DNA of 56,077 nt from an uncultured SAR86 cluster bacterium. GTDB taxonomy: Bacteria; Pseudomonadota; Gammaproteobacteria; Magnimaribacterales; Magnimaribacteraceae. The notes under the pieces are model-generated. The model was not told where the DNA came from, made no database searches, and worked only from the letters and a program-made list of their open reading frames with translations. The position numbers and the translations under genes were made by a program. The DNA lies in assembly GCA_902605935.1 (NCBI GenBank), contig CACLEI010000006.1, positions 1 through 56,077 of the forward strand. The letters run 5' to 3'. The stretch's first letter is position 1. Every line of letters starts with the position of its first letter. Of this stretch, positions 9,115 to 17,493 are shown in pieces.

Positions 9115-9516
9115 TTAAAAGAGTTGAGAAAATGCCATATAGGCAATAATTAACCAACCAATTGCAAAAATAGCAAATCTTAGTAAGACAATATTTATAG
9201 TAAGCTGAACAAGTGAATGTATTATTCTCACTATGACGAATGCCCATGCTAATTGAACCATCAAAGGTTCAAAATTATTGATTAGTGCAATCGATAAAGT
9301 TACAACATAAAAGGCCACTGGTTGTTCAAAGAGATGATTATAGTTATCTGAAGTTCTCTCAACCCAAGCAGGCATCAATCCTTTTAAATCTTTTGTGTGA
9401 GCTGCATCCTGCGGATCTTTTGTAAATTTTACTCTACCATAGGCCATAATTGCGGTGATAGCAAAGGTCCATAGTATTAATATAAATACTGGTGTTAAAA
9501 GTGCTGTTTGATTCAT
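9115..9516 (-). CDS. MAPEG-family membrane protein
   Basis: 133 residues with four hydrophobic helices. The MAPEG signature (membrane-associated proteins in eicosanoid and glutathione metabolism) is visible: RTSDNYNHLFEQPVAFYV after helix 1, and VIVRIIHSLVQLT in helix 3. Eukaryotic members are microsomal glutathione transferases; bacterial members are mostly uncharacterised. It lies upstream of the YciB-like gene with a 15-bp gap, so they are probably co-transcribed. It fits the glutathione theme of the window. Confidence 0.8.
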   Translation of the reverse strand: MNQTALLTPVFILILWTFAITAIMAYGRVKFTKDPQDAAHTKDLKGLMPAWVERTSDNYNHLFEQPVAFYVVTLSIALINNFEPLMVQLAWAFVIVRIIHSLVQLTINIVLLRFAIFAIGWLIIAYMAFSQLF

Positions 9517-9641
9517 AACCTCTCCATTTTTTCAATCATTGTATGTTAATTTTAAATTTAAGTTTATTTATTAAGCTACATTTAGTGATTGGTAATAAAA
9601 AAAGTTACAATAAATTTTTATTCATACTATAAGGAGAAAAA

Positions 9642-10058
9642 ATGAAGAAATATATTTTTGCTTTAACTTTAATGTTTGCACTTTCGGCACATGCGTTTGA
9701 AGTTACAGGAGATAGTTTCACGGCAAAATGGAAAATAGATTCAATAACAGTAGGGAAATTAGAAAGTACCATTAATCTATCTAGTGCAGATACCGGCCAA
9801 TACGGAAAAGTTTACGTCTCTTATACTTTGACATCAAATCCAAATATCCCTAATTCGGGAACATGGATTGGTTACGGGAGAGGGATTAGCCCAGATGGTG
9901 TTCTTGCAAGAGGAGATTTAATGGGAGTTTGGACCATGGACGGCACGAAAATAAATATTAAGTCAGTCGACAGCGTAACAGATGGTATAAATTTCTTAAG
10001 TGGAACTATTGATTTAGTCGCAGGTGAAATGGAGGCAGAAGTCTTTAAAGTAGAGTAA
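9642..10058 (+). CDS. Small exported protein of unknown function
   Basis: 138 residues with a clear Sec signal peptide (KK, hydrophobic core, AHA cleavage site near residue 18). The mature part is short and strand-rich with many Gly, Thr and Ser, typical of a small periplasmic or secreted beta protein. I recognise no family. AAGGAGA sits ideally before the ATG. The Thr-Gly-rich end (DGINFLSGTIDLVAGEMEAEV) suggests a beta-sandwich or lipocalin-like shape, which is inference only. Confidence 0.72.
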   Translation: MKKYIFALTLMFALSAHAFEVTGDSFTAKWKIDSITVGKLESTINLSSADTGQYGKVYVSYTLTSNPNIPNSGTWIGYGRGISPDGVLARGDLMGVWTMDGTKINIKSVDSVTDGINFLSGTIDLVAGEMEAEVFKVE

Positions 10059-10066
10059 ATCCTCAT

Positions 10067-10102
10067 TAAGCATAAAAGCGGCCTGTGTTAATTTTATGCT
10101 TA
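10067..10102. terminator. Bidirectional terminator-like hairpin
   Basis: An 11-bp perfect inverted repeat, TAAGCATAAAA/TTTTATGCTTA, with a 14-base loop lies between the convergent small exported gene and the formyltransferase gene. The A and T tracts at the stem base can serve either direction. Confidence 0.6.
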
Positions 10103-10158
10103 TGATTTATAAACTTTTGAATTCTTTGACAGAAGATTTTATTATCATAAGACATAAG

Positions 10159-10941
10159 TCATCCAAAGATTGGATTTAGTAGCTTTGGGTAGAAAAATTT
10201 TTCTTTATTCAAGTCAAGATTTCTTGCTAAGAATTCTTTTACAATTTCATCAGTGAAATCTTCATTCCTTGTATAACGAATCTCTTGTGATTTATCTTGC
10301 TTCATAGATGGAGAAGAGAAAATTGTTTTATTATCTATGGTAGAAATCATTGCTTGCTGTGCTACTAAGACAGACCGCATTGTAAAGTCAAAGGTGTTAT
10401 CTTTTGATTGAAGTTTGGGTAGACAGTGGAATAGTATCTCTCCACTATCCAGCCCTTTTCCTAAAAAGTGTATTGTTGCACCAACATAGCTAGGATTATT
10501 GTCATAAAGAGCCCAAAAATTGCATGAAGAACCTCTATAATAAGGAGATACTCCCATGTGTATATTTATAGCCTTATGCTCAATAAGAAAGTCTATTAGC
10601 CAACCCTTTATATAACTCGCACCAAATACAACATAGATATCGGAGGTGAGTGATTCTATGAGTTGTGATTTTTTAAGTTTGTTTAAATCGCCGGATTTTA
10701 TAGGAAGAATTTTGATATTGTCCGGTAGAAAATTGATATCTCCAAAAATGTTTCTCTCTGAGGTGATAACATTTTGGAAGTAAGAATACATCACCTTTGA
10801 TTTTTTAAAAAAGTCTTTTACTTGACCTGGGAAGACTGTGTTTACCTCACTTATGAAAAATACTTGGTCAGAAATTTTTGAAAACTCTTTTGCAAGGTTT
10901 AAATGTCTTGGCTGATTGCTACTGAAAATAGTTACTTTCAC
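10159..10941 (-). CDS. Formyltransferase-family protein, probable sugar N-formyltransferase
   Basis: 260 residues with the 10-formyltetrahydrofolate-dependent formyltransferase fold. The Asn-His-Asp catalytic set is visible: Asn126 and His128 in NIHMGVSPYYRGSS, and Asp165 in GKGLDSGEIL. It lacks the C-terminal tRNA-binding domain of Fmt (normally about 310 residues), and its N-terminus (MKVTIFSSNQ) fits carbohydrate formyltransferases better. Its start overlaps the stop of the upstream deacetylase gene by 4 bp (ATGA). The pair probably modifies an amino sugar of a surface glycan. Initiator-tRNA formylation is less likely. Confidence 0.78.
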   Translation of the reverse strand: MKVTIFSSNQPRHLNLAKEFSKISDQVFFISEVNTVFPGQVKDFFKKSKVMYSYFQNVITSERNIFGDINFLPDNIKILPIKSGDLNKLKKSQLIESLTSDIYVVFGASYIKGWLIDFLIEHKAINIHMGVSPYYRGSSCNFWALYDNNPSYVGATIHFLGKGLDSGEILFHCLPKLQSKDNTFDFTMRSVLVAQQAMISTIDNKTIFSSPSMKQDKSQEIRYTRNEDFTDEIVKEFLARNLDLNKEKFFYPKLLNPIFG

Positions 10942-11885
10942 TGATTCATCTCCTTATAAACATTAGCATGATCTTCCCTTGGAATTTCAAGTGGAGAAAG
11001 TATATCTTTTACAGACATATTGGACCTAAATCCCATATGTATGTTCATCTCTTTAAGTATGTTTAGTGTTGTTTTATTGTAGTCTCCGCAAGGATGTGAC
11101 ATAACATCTATTGGTTTCCCTAATAACTTTGAAAGATGATCGTAGTTTTTTTTATATTCAGATTTTTGTTGAGCTCTACTTAGTTTGCTTATCCTGGTTG
11201 GATGGGAATATCCATGCAAACCGATAATGTGACCTTTAGATTCTATCCTGACTAGATCCGTCTCCGACATCCATAAATCTTTTTTCGCAAGATCAATATC
11301 AAAAGATCTATTATCCATTATATCATTCATGATTTCTTTATATTGTTCGCCAACCAGAAAATTATCTCTCAGATATCTGAACCACTTATCGTTTTCTGTA
11401 TAGAAACTGAAAGATGATAGATAATCCAATTTCAAGTACTCTGAACGATGACGTGAGAACTCTGCGGCGTTTTTTTCTTCAACAATCTCAAAGAAACATT
11501 CATAAAACTCATCAATTTTTTTAAAATATTTCGTTCTGAAGAATCTATATATTTCAAGTGGATCAGGTTCTGCACCGAAAGCACTACTATAAACAAAAAA
11601 GAAAGCCTCTATGCCTAACCTCTCCATAATCGGTACTGCGATGTCGTATTGGCATTTAAGAGCATCGTCAAAAGATAAACAAATATCAGTTTTTTTAAGA
11701 TTATTACTTTCGAAACTTTTCTTGTATTCACTGGCACTTAAGATGCGATAATGTTTATTTAACCAGTCTATCATTTTAACAAATTCAGAATCACTTAAAC
11801 TCCCTTGAGATGGCAGGTGTTTTTCGTCATGAAAGTGATGAAACATTACTGAGTGAGTAGTTTTGTGCATTGGTGTCTTCGTCAA
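10938..11885 (-). CDS. Polysaccharide deacetylase (NodB-fold) protein
   Basis: 315 residues with the NodB homology pattern: Asp73-Asp74 in CLSFDDALK (base and metal ligand) and His224/His228 in GLHGYSHPT (metal ligands), with the usual early HSVMFHHF strand. Members remove N-acetyl or N-formyl groups from sugars. An insertion of about 100 residues separates the two motifs, longer than in simple chitooligosaccharide deacetylases. First gene of a two-gene operon with the formyltransferase, 4-bp overlap. No signal peptide, so it probably acts in the cytoplasm on a nucleotide- or lipid-linked sugar. Confidence 0.82.
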   Translation of the reverse strand: MTKTPMHKTTHSVMFHHFHDEKHLPSQGSLSDSEFVKMIDWLNKHYRILSASEYKKSFESNNLKKTDICLSFDDALKCQYDIAVPIMERLGIEAFFFVYSSAFGAEPDPLEIYRFFRTKYFKKIDEFYECFFEIVEEKNAAEFSRHRSEYLKLDYLSSFSFYTENDKWFRYLRDNFLVGEQYKEIMNDIMDNRSFDIDLAKKDLWMSETDLVRIESKGHIIGLHGYSHPTRISKLSRAQQKSEYKKNYDHLSKLLGKPIDVMSHPCGDYNKTTLNILKEMNIHMGFRSNMSVKDILSPLEIPREDHANVYKEMNQ

Positions 11886-11996
11886 TTAAATTTTTTAAGG
11901 CAAGAGTATACAATCAATAATCAAATCTAAGTGAGCTGATAAGATAATTTTCAAGTATCAATCAATTTCATTTTTAAAGTTATTAAAATTTAAATA

Positions 11997-12719
11997 TCAA
12001 ACCTCAAAATCTTTTGAATTTTTCAACATGTGTGCCGGGCCATGATTTAGGTTAGTAGCTGCATTTTCTCCATACAACATTTCCTTTTGTTGCCCGAAGT
12101 TTTTTCTATTATTGGCAAGTGGAGCTAATTCTTTGGCTTTTCCTAGAGCAGTTTTAGAAAGCTCTTCAAATGAACTCACCCCTTGAACAATTCCAGCTTT
12201 AAAAGCATCATTACCGGTCCATCGTTTAGATAATTGAACGGTTTCAAAAAAGGCATTTGCAGGAATTTTGTGCTTAAACAATGCTAGCTCTGGCCTTGGA
12301 ATTGGTAAACCTAGTTGCATTTCATTGGCACATAAAAATCCTTTATCCTCTCTCATAATCCTAAAGTCATGAGCAAGGGCAAACATAAAACCAGCTCCGA
12401 AAGTATGTCCATTAAGCGCACATACAGTTGGAATTGGTAATGTGATGAACCTCCCCATTAAATACATGAATTCTTCTCCGAACACTTCTCTATCACCTCC
12501 ATCTGGATGATCTTCGGCAGCTTGCATCCAATCTAGATCTAGTCCATTTGAAAAAAACTTTGAATCAGTAGCAGATGTAATTAATGCTCCTGGACCTTCA
12601 TCATCTTCAATTGCATCTAAAGCTTTAGCAATTTCTCTTACGAATGTCGTGTTCCAACGATTCTCCCCAGCATCCATTGTCAAAAAATAAATAGACTCTT
12701 TTTTTTCTAGTTTTATCAC
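11997..12719 (-). CDS. Crotonase-family enoyl-CoA isomerase/hydratase
   Basis: 240 residues with the crotonase core: oxyanion loop FSNGLDLDW and second loop GHTFGAGFMFALAHDFRIM. The following CANEMQLGLPIP places one Glu where delta3,delta2-enoyl-CoA isomerases of the peroxisomal/plant ECI type carry theirs, while the other hydratase Glu is absent. I therefore favour an isomerase that shifts double bonds for beta-oxidation of unsaturated fatty acids. The gene stands alone on the minus strand, divergent from the CxxC protein. Confidence 0.8.
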   Translation of the reverse strand: MIKLEKKESIYFLTMDAGENRWNTTFVREIAKALDAIEDDEGPGALITSATDSKFFSNGLDLDWMQAAEDHPDGGDREVFGEEFMYLMGRFITLPIPTVCALNGHTFGAGFMFALAHDFRIMREDKGFLCANEMQLGLPIPRPELALFKHKIPANAFFETVQLSKRWTGNDAFKAGIVQGVSSFEELSKTALGKAKELAPLANNRKNFGQQKEMLYGENAATNLNHGPAHMLKNSKDFEV

Positions 12720-12819
12720 AACATTTCCCTACAAAGTTTAAAGATCAAAATACTATACATAAAAAAATGATTGAAACTAAAGACAAACTTTTGTCAGATA
12801 CTTTAATATCAATAACCTT

Positions 12820-13203
12820 ATGACAAAAAAAAAATTTAAGACAATTTATTTTATCTACAATGCTGATGGTGGATTATTGAATGAAATCAAATATTGGATC
12901 AATAAGAATCTTTTAAAAAAAAACACTAAATGTGAACTATGCGATATTTCTCATAGCAAGATCTTTGTAAGATCTGAATGGTTAGAATTTATTAAAGAAC
13001 TAAAAAAAGAATACAAAGTAGAAGTCTTACATCGAAATGAAATCCCAGAAAGTCTTTTAAAAAAAAATTATGCATTTCCTTGTGTCATTTTGGAGACAGA
13101 GCATGATCTGATAGAAATCATCAATGGTATTTCTTTAAGTCGTTTTACAAAAACTGAGGGTGTGAAAGAATTACGTGAAAAGGTATTTGAGAAAGTTATA
13201 TAA
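12820..13203 (+). CDS. Conserved protein with CxxC motif, function unknown
   Basis: 127 residues. The opening TIYFIYNADGGLLNEIK and the segment KCELCDISHSK recall an unnamed family, found in diverse bacteria, that shares YNAD-GLLN, a CxxC near residue 40, a WKEF-like segment and LHRNE around residue 70. The CxxC could be redox-active or bind metal; no enzyme activity is known to me. No signal peptide, and Lys-rich overall. There is no Shine-Dalgarno before the ATG. It is divergent from the crotonase gene. Confidence 0.65.
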   Translation: MTKKKFKTIYFIYNADGGLLNEIKYWINKNLLKKNTKCELCDISHSKIFVRSEWLEFIKELKKEYKVEVLHRNEIPESLLKKNYAFPCVILETEHDLIEIINGISLSRFTKTEGVKELREKVFEKVI

Positions 13204-13268
13204 CTATATAAGGTTTTATAACTTCGCATACATATAATTTTAAATAAAATCTATCACTAGCTAAAAAA

Positions 13269-14279
13269 ATGGATCCACTAACTCAAGGAACAGTAGGTGC
13301 AGCTTTCTCACAGTCATCTGCGGATAAGAAAAATATACTAAAGATTAGCGTTATTGGTTTTCTTGCAGGATTAGCCCCTGATTTAGATGTATTAATACAA
13401 TCATCAACTGACCCAATTCTGTCTCTCGAATACCATAGGCAGTTCTCTCACTCACTTTTTTTTATCCCCTTTGGATCTTTAATTGTTGCAGCAATTATTT
13501 TCCCTTTATTTAAAAAATCCATGAATTTTAAGACAATCTATATAGCAAGTTTCTTGGGTTATGCGACTCACGGATTACTTGATGCATGCACTTCCTATGG
13601 AACTTTACTTTTTTGGCCTTTCTCAAATGAGAGAGTGACTTGGAATAATATATCTATAGTTGATCCTATCTTTACGATTCCTGTTTTAATACTTATTGGA
13701 GTTGCAATAAAAACCAAAAGAAAAATTTATAGCTTTTTTTCAATTGGATGGATCATTTTTTATCTTTCTTTAGGCTTTGTTCAATATGAAAGAGCATTGT
13801 CGACTGCGAATGATCTTGCCGAGTCCAGAGGGCATAATCCTGAGCGCCTTACACTTAAGCCCTCTTTTGGTAATTTAATTTTGTGGAAATCTATTTATGA
13901 ACATGAAAAGACTTTTTATGTTGATGCAATTAGAACATTTCAAACGTCTACTGTGTGTTTGGGTGAGAGTATCAAGATTTTTGACTATCAGGAACATCTA
14001 CCTGATCTTGATAAGGAGAGTCAGCAGGCTCAAGATATTGAAAGGTTCAGATGGTTTTCTCAGGACTATTTAGGCTTTGATCGAGAAAAAAGTCTTGTAA
14101 CAGATGTTCGCTACTCAATGCTACCAAATCAAATTGAGCCAATGTGGGGCCTAGTAATTGATGATCTGCGAGATACAAATGAACATGCAATTTGGTGGAC
14201 GGGCCGTGACTTAGATGAAAGTCAGTGGGATTTATTCGTTAAGATGCTAAGGGGTAAAGAATGCAAAGTTCGATCTTGA
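13269..14279 (+). CDS. YdjM-like membrane-bound metal-dependent hydrolase family protein
   Basis: 336 residues. The N-terminus MDPLTQGTVGAAFSQ, then GFLAGLAPDLDVL, then HRQFSHSLFF, and later GYATHGLLDACTSYGT are the conserved His/Asp stretches of the YdjM/DUF457 family, with about four or five membrane helices in the first 170 residues. The family is annotated as inner-membrane metal-dependent hydrolases; YdjM is LexA-regulated in E. coli, but no LexA box is evident here. The C-terminal 150 residues are soluble. Substrate unknown. Confidence 0.78.
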   Translation: MDPLTQGTVGAAFSQSSADKKNILKISVIGFLAGLAPDLDVLIQSSTDPILSLEYHRQFSHSLFFIPFGSLIVAAIIFPLFKKSMNFKTIYIASFLGYATHGLLDACTSYGTLLFWPFSNERVTWNNISIVDPIFTIPVLILIGVAIKTKRKIYSFFSIGWIIFYLSLGFVQYERALSTANDLAESRGHNPERLTLKPSFGNLILWKSIYEHEKTFYVDAIRTFQTSTVCLGESIKIFDYQEHLPDLDKESQQAQDIERFRWFSQDYLGFDREKSLVTDVRYSMLPNQIEPMWGLVIDDLRDTNEHAIWWTGRDLDESQWDLFVKMLRGKECKVRS

Positions 14280-14319
14280 TATTAGAGATGAAGACGAAGT
14301 GTAAGGAGGATATACTTCA

Positions 14320-14352
14320 ATGACAAAGAAGGGAGTTTATGGAAACCATTAA
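14320..14352 (+). CDS. Possible 10-codon leader ORF overlapping the FAD oxidoreductase start
   Basis: ATG at 14320 is preceded by the best Shine-Dalgarno of the region (AAGGAGGA at 14303-14310, nine-base spacing) and reads MTKKGVYGNH then TAA at 14350-14352. It overlaps the next gene's ATG (14339) in another frame. It could couple or tune translation of the oxidoreductase. Alternatively, the strong site could belong to the downstream start despite the 28-base distance. Confidence 0.35.
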   Translation: MTKKGVYGNH

Positions 14353-15700
14353 TGAATTAGCAAGAGAAACACCAATTATTCATCGAACGGAAGTATTGGT
14401 TGTTGGTAGCGGTCCAGGAGGTTTAGCAGCTGCTATAGCTTCAGCAAGAGCAGGAGCAGAAACTACCTTGCTTGAACGTTATGGTTGCTTTGGAGGTAAT
14501 CTCACTCAGGTGGGTGTCGAAGGCTTTGCTTGGTACCGTCATGATAAAACCGTGGATAGTGAAGGTATTGGAATAGAGTTTGAAGAACGTGCAAAATCTA
14601 TGGGTGCTTCCAATCCTGAACCTCAATCTAATAGTCACGCAATAGATGGCGAAGCATTTAAATTCGTTGCAGATGTTTTAGTTGAGGAAGCAGGTATTAC
14701 ACCCATGTTACATAGAACAATGGTGGCAACTATAGTTGAGAATGCAGTCATTAAAGGTGTTATTGTTGAAAGTAAAGCCGGTAGAGAAGCAATCTTGGCA
14801 AAAAGAGTTATAGATGCAACTGGCGATGCAGATATTGCCCATAGAGCCGGAGCTATTGTTCACAAAACACCTGTTGAAAAAATGATGGCCGTATCAGTCA
14901 TGTTTTCAATGAATGGTGTTGATAAAACTCGTTTTATTGAAGATGTAAAGTCTGATCCGCATACTTATAGTGATTGGTTTGGCCCAGGTTGGGGAATGAA
15001 GACATCCGGTAAAGAGGATGAATTATTTTCTCCCTATCTAAAAAAACCATTTGAACAAGCAATCGAATCTGGACTAATACCTAAAAATCTAACCACCATT
15101 ACTGGAACATGGGGTGCCATAAGCGAGCAGGGTGACCTAAGTTATTTGAATATAATTCATTTAGCAGGTCTTGATGCAACTAATCCAGATCACCTTACAA
15201 AAGGAGAGATGGAGGGTCGCAAGCAAGCAATGTTTGCCATAGATGCACTGAAAAAATATAACCCTGGTTGTGAGGAAGCTAAATTGAGAAATTTCGGTAT
15301 GACTCTAGGCATTAGGGATACAAGGAAAATTGATGCTGCATACAACATGACTGCTGAGGATGTACACAATGAAGCTAAATTTGAAGATAGTATAGGAATT
15401 TTTCCAGAATTTATTGATGGTTATGGTGTGCTTGTCTTACCTACCACTGGCCGATACTTCCAACTGCCATATCGTTCTATGCTGCCAAAGGGTGTCGAAA
15501 ATTTACTGGTTACGGGTAGATCTGTTGGAGGAGACAGGGGCTCTCACGCCGCAGTGCGTAATATGATGTGCTGTGCAGTTAATGGCCAAGGTGCAGGAGT
15601 TGCAGCAGCAGTTTCAATTCAGACTAATTCTGATATTTCAGCAGTTGATATAAAAAAAGTTCAACAAACATTGCTTAAACAGGGAGCACGAATTCACTAA
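14339..15700 (+). CDS. FAD-dependent oxidoreductase
   Basis: 453 residues. An N-terminal Rossmann fingerprint (VLVVGSGPGGLAAAIASARAG at about 18-40, with LLERYGCFGGNLTQVG following) and a C-terminal FAD-contact segment (LLVTGRSVGGDRGSHAAVRNM) place it in the FAD_oxidored (PF12831-type) family seen in catabolic gene clusters. No iron-sulphur or covalent-flavin motif is obvious. The substrate is unknown; the family includes proteins annotated as dehydrogenases of organic acids and xanthan-like lyase-associated proteins. Its own ribosome-binding site AAGGGAG lies in the leader ORF. It is followed by a phosphatase and a methyltransferase. Confidence 0.82.
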   Translation: METINELARETPIIHRTEVLVVGSGPGGLAAAIASARAGAETTLLERYGCFGGNLTQVGVEGFAWYRHDKTVDSEGIGIEFEERAKSMGASNPEPQSNSHAIDGEAFKFVADVLVEEAGITPMLHRTMVATIVENAVIKGVIVESKAGREAILAKRVIDATGDADIAHRAGAIVHKTPVEKMMAVSVMFSMNGVDKTRFIEDVKSDPHTYSDWFGPGWGMKTSGKEDELFSPYLKKPFEQAIESGLIPKNLTTITGTWGAISEQGDLSYLNIIHLAGLDATNPDHLTKGEMEGRKQAMFAIDALKKYNPGCEEAKLRNFGMTLGIRDTRKIDAAYNMTAEDVHNEAKFEDSIGIFPEFIDGYGVLVLPTTGRYFQLPYRSMLPKGVENLLVTGRSVGGDRGSHAAVRNMMCCAVNGQGAGVAAAVSIQTNSDISAVDIKKVQQTLLKQGARIH

Positions 15701-15728
15701 TTTCGAATTCATCTAAACAAGTTTTAAA

Positions 15729-16487
15729 ATGATTTACGACTATGCAGAAAGACATTATCCCTTTGAAGGTTGTTTTAACTTCAGAGATATTGGCGGTTAT
15801 TTAAATCAAGATGGGCAGCGGGTAAAAAAAGGGCTCTACTTTCGTACTGGGAGACAAGATAGGATGACAGATAGAGATTTATTAAAGCTATCTGAACTAA
15901 AGATTTCTACCCAGATAGATCTGCGTAAACCCGATGAGGTTTTGGATCAAGGTAGAGGTCCTTTAGAAGCTATGGGTGCTAAATACATAAACATAGCGGT
16001 TATACCTGAGGGAGGCAGCGATCAATTGAGTAGGCTAGTTGGTGATACAGGCATCTCAGGAAAGAGATACTTAGGCTACTTAGAATTCGGACCTACTTCT
16101 TGGCTTAGGTTATTTGGAATATTAGCCGATGAGTCTAATTTGCCTGTTGTTTTACATTGTACAGCTGGTAAAGACAGAACCGGTGTTTCAACTGCTTTCT
16201 TACTTTCTATTCTGGGTGTAAGTCGAGATGTAATAGAAGAAGATTATTTACTAACTAATCTTGATGCTGAAAGACAGGCAGACTTTATTGAGAGGACTGT
16301 TGGTTATCCTGATGGATATGATAGAAAAAAAATGGTAAATGTTGCCGGAGTACCTCATGATGCTATGAAAGATTTTTTAGATGGTGTGGAGTCGAAGTGG
16401 GGAAGCGTTGTGGAGTATCTTGAAAAAATAGGAATCACTAAAAACCAGATGGATAAAATCCGTCAGAATTTTCTGGAAACAATTTAA
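15729..16487 (+). CDS. Tyrosine/dual-specificity phosphatase-like protein
   Basis: 252 residues with the PTP signature HCTAGKDRTG (Cys144 nucleophile, Arg150) and the N-terminal NFRDIGGY segment typical of the bacterial Y_phosphatase3 family (MptpB/lipid phosphatase type). Those enzymes hydrolyse phosphotyrosine and sometimes phosphoinositides or small phosphate esters. An Asp in the loop before the signature (LADESNLP) is a possible acid. No signal peptide. It lies 28 bp after the FAD oxidoreductase, so it is likely co-transcribed. Here a metabolic rather than signalling role is plausible but unproven. Confidence 0.85.
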   Translation: MIYDYAERHYPFEGCFNFRDIGGYLNQDGQRVKKGLYFRTGRQDRMTDRDLLKLSELKISTQIDLRKPDEVLDQGRGPLEAMGAKYINIAVIPEGGSDQLSRLVGDTGISGKRYLGYLEFGPTSWLRLFGILADESNLPVVLHCTAGKDRTGVSTAFLLSILGVSRDVIEEDYLLTNLDAERQADFIERTVGYPDGYDRKKMVNVAGVPHDAMKDFLDGVESKWGSVVEYLEKIGITKNQMDKIRQNFLETI

Positions 16488-16517
16488 GATAATCTTAGAA
16501 AGGAGACATAATAAATA

Positions 16518-17420
16518 GTGAGTTATTCAATTTTTGTGAAAGACGGTACTGCTCAAGGTGTGGCAAAACAACGCTTAATTGAAACCATAGCGGGTCCTGA
16601 AAAGCGTGTGATAAATGATCCCTATGCTGATAAGTTTGTTATAGGTTCCGGCGTAATTAAGCTGATGGGACACAGGTTAAATGTTTGGTTGAGCAGTAAA
16701 CTTGCTCCTGGTTTTCATGAACATCTAATATCACGCACACGTTTTATTGATGATCTGATAGAGAAAAGTGCAAAAGATGGAATTGAACAATATGTGATCC
16801 TCGGGGCAGGATATGACTCCCGAGCTATTCGACTCAATCTACCAGCTTCATTGAAAATCTTTGAAGTAGATCAGCCTGAAGTTTCAGACATAAAACTTTC
16901 TAAGTTGCCCAAAGATTTGCCAAATCTAGAAAATATCACTTATGTAAATGTAGATTTCTCCTATCAATCTTTAAGCGAACAACTTCTGGCTGCGGGATTT
17001 GATCAAACTAAATCGACTATTTTCACACTTGAAGGTGTTTCGCAATACATTTCTAAAGACGCAGTTAGTTCAACAATTAAAGAACTAGCCATGATTACTA
17101 AAGATACTAGATCAATTTTCTTTATGTCTTATGTTGATGAGCTTTTGGTAAAAGATCCTGCTGCTTGTTTTGGTGAGGGTTATCCGAACCCTGTAAAAAA
17201 AGCTAACTTGATTAAAAGCTTATCAGCTAAAGTTGGTGAGCCTTGGATATCTTTCTATACAGATGAAGAGTTAGAAGGTTTACTTTTTGAAAATGGTTAT
17301 TCTGTAAAAGAAAATGTCACTTTAGAAGACCTAAACCCTCTCTACTTCACTCCGGTGGGGAGAAAGCTCCATGAAAGTCAAATTTTCAAGCTTGAACATT
17401 TTATTGTGGCCGAGTCCTAA
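16518..17420 (+). CDS. SAM-dependent methyltransferase, leucine carboxyl methyltransferase type
   Basis: 300 residues. The pattern AKQRLIETIAGPEKRVINDPYADKF at the start, SRTRFIDDLIEK, then VILGAGYDSRAIRL (SAM motif I) and FEVDQPEV is characteristic of the bacterial LCMT-like family (TIGR00027 type). Eukaryotic relatives methylate a protein C-terminus; bacterial ones act on unknown, sometimes secondary-metabolite, carboxylates. I accept the GTG start at 16518: AGGAGA lies 11 bases before it and no ATG is available. Its stop codon is part of a terminator hairpin. Confidence 0.83.
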   Translation: MSYSIFVKDGTAQGVAKQRLIETIAGPEKRVINDPYADKFVIGSGVIKLMGHRLNVWLSSKLAPGFHEHLISRTRFIDDLIEKSAKDGIEQYVILGAGYDSRAIRLNLPASLKIFEVDQPEVSDIKLSKLPKDLPNLENITYVNVDFSYQSLSEQLLAAGFDQTKSTIFTLEGVSQYISKDAVSSTIKELAMITKDTRSIFFMSYVDELLVKDPAACFGEGYPNPVKKANLIKSLSAKVGEPWISFYTDEELEGLLFENGYSVKENVTLEDLNPLYFTPVGRKLHESQIFKLEHFIVAES

Positions 17421-17443
17421 AGATGTTCAAACTTAGGACTTTT
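17413..17443 (+). terminator. Rho-independent terminator overlapping the methyltransferase stop codon
   Basis: AGTCCTAA (17413-17420) and TTAGGACT (17433-17440) form an 8-bp perfect stem with a 12-base loop, followed by a short T run ending at 17443. The left arm contains the TAA stop at 17418-17420. This would end the FAD oxidoreductase-phosphatase-methyltransferase unit before guaC. Confidence 0.65.
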
Positions 17444-17493
17444 CAAATTAGTATCTTATTGATATAAAGTCATAGAAAAATTGAGAGAAAATA

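Noticed and set aside
10159-10941. fmt (methionyl-tRNA formyltransferase)
   Set aside because: No C-terminal tRNA-binding domain, and it is overlapped with a polysaccharide deacetylase gene rather than def.
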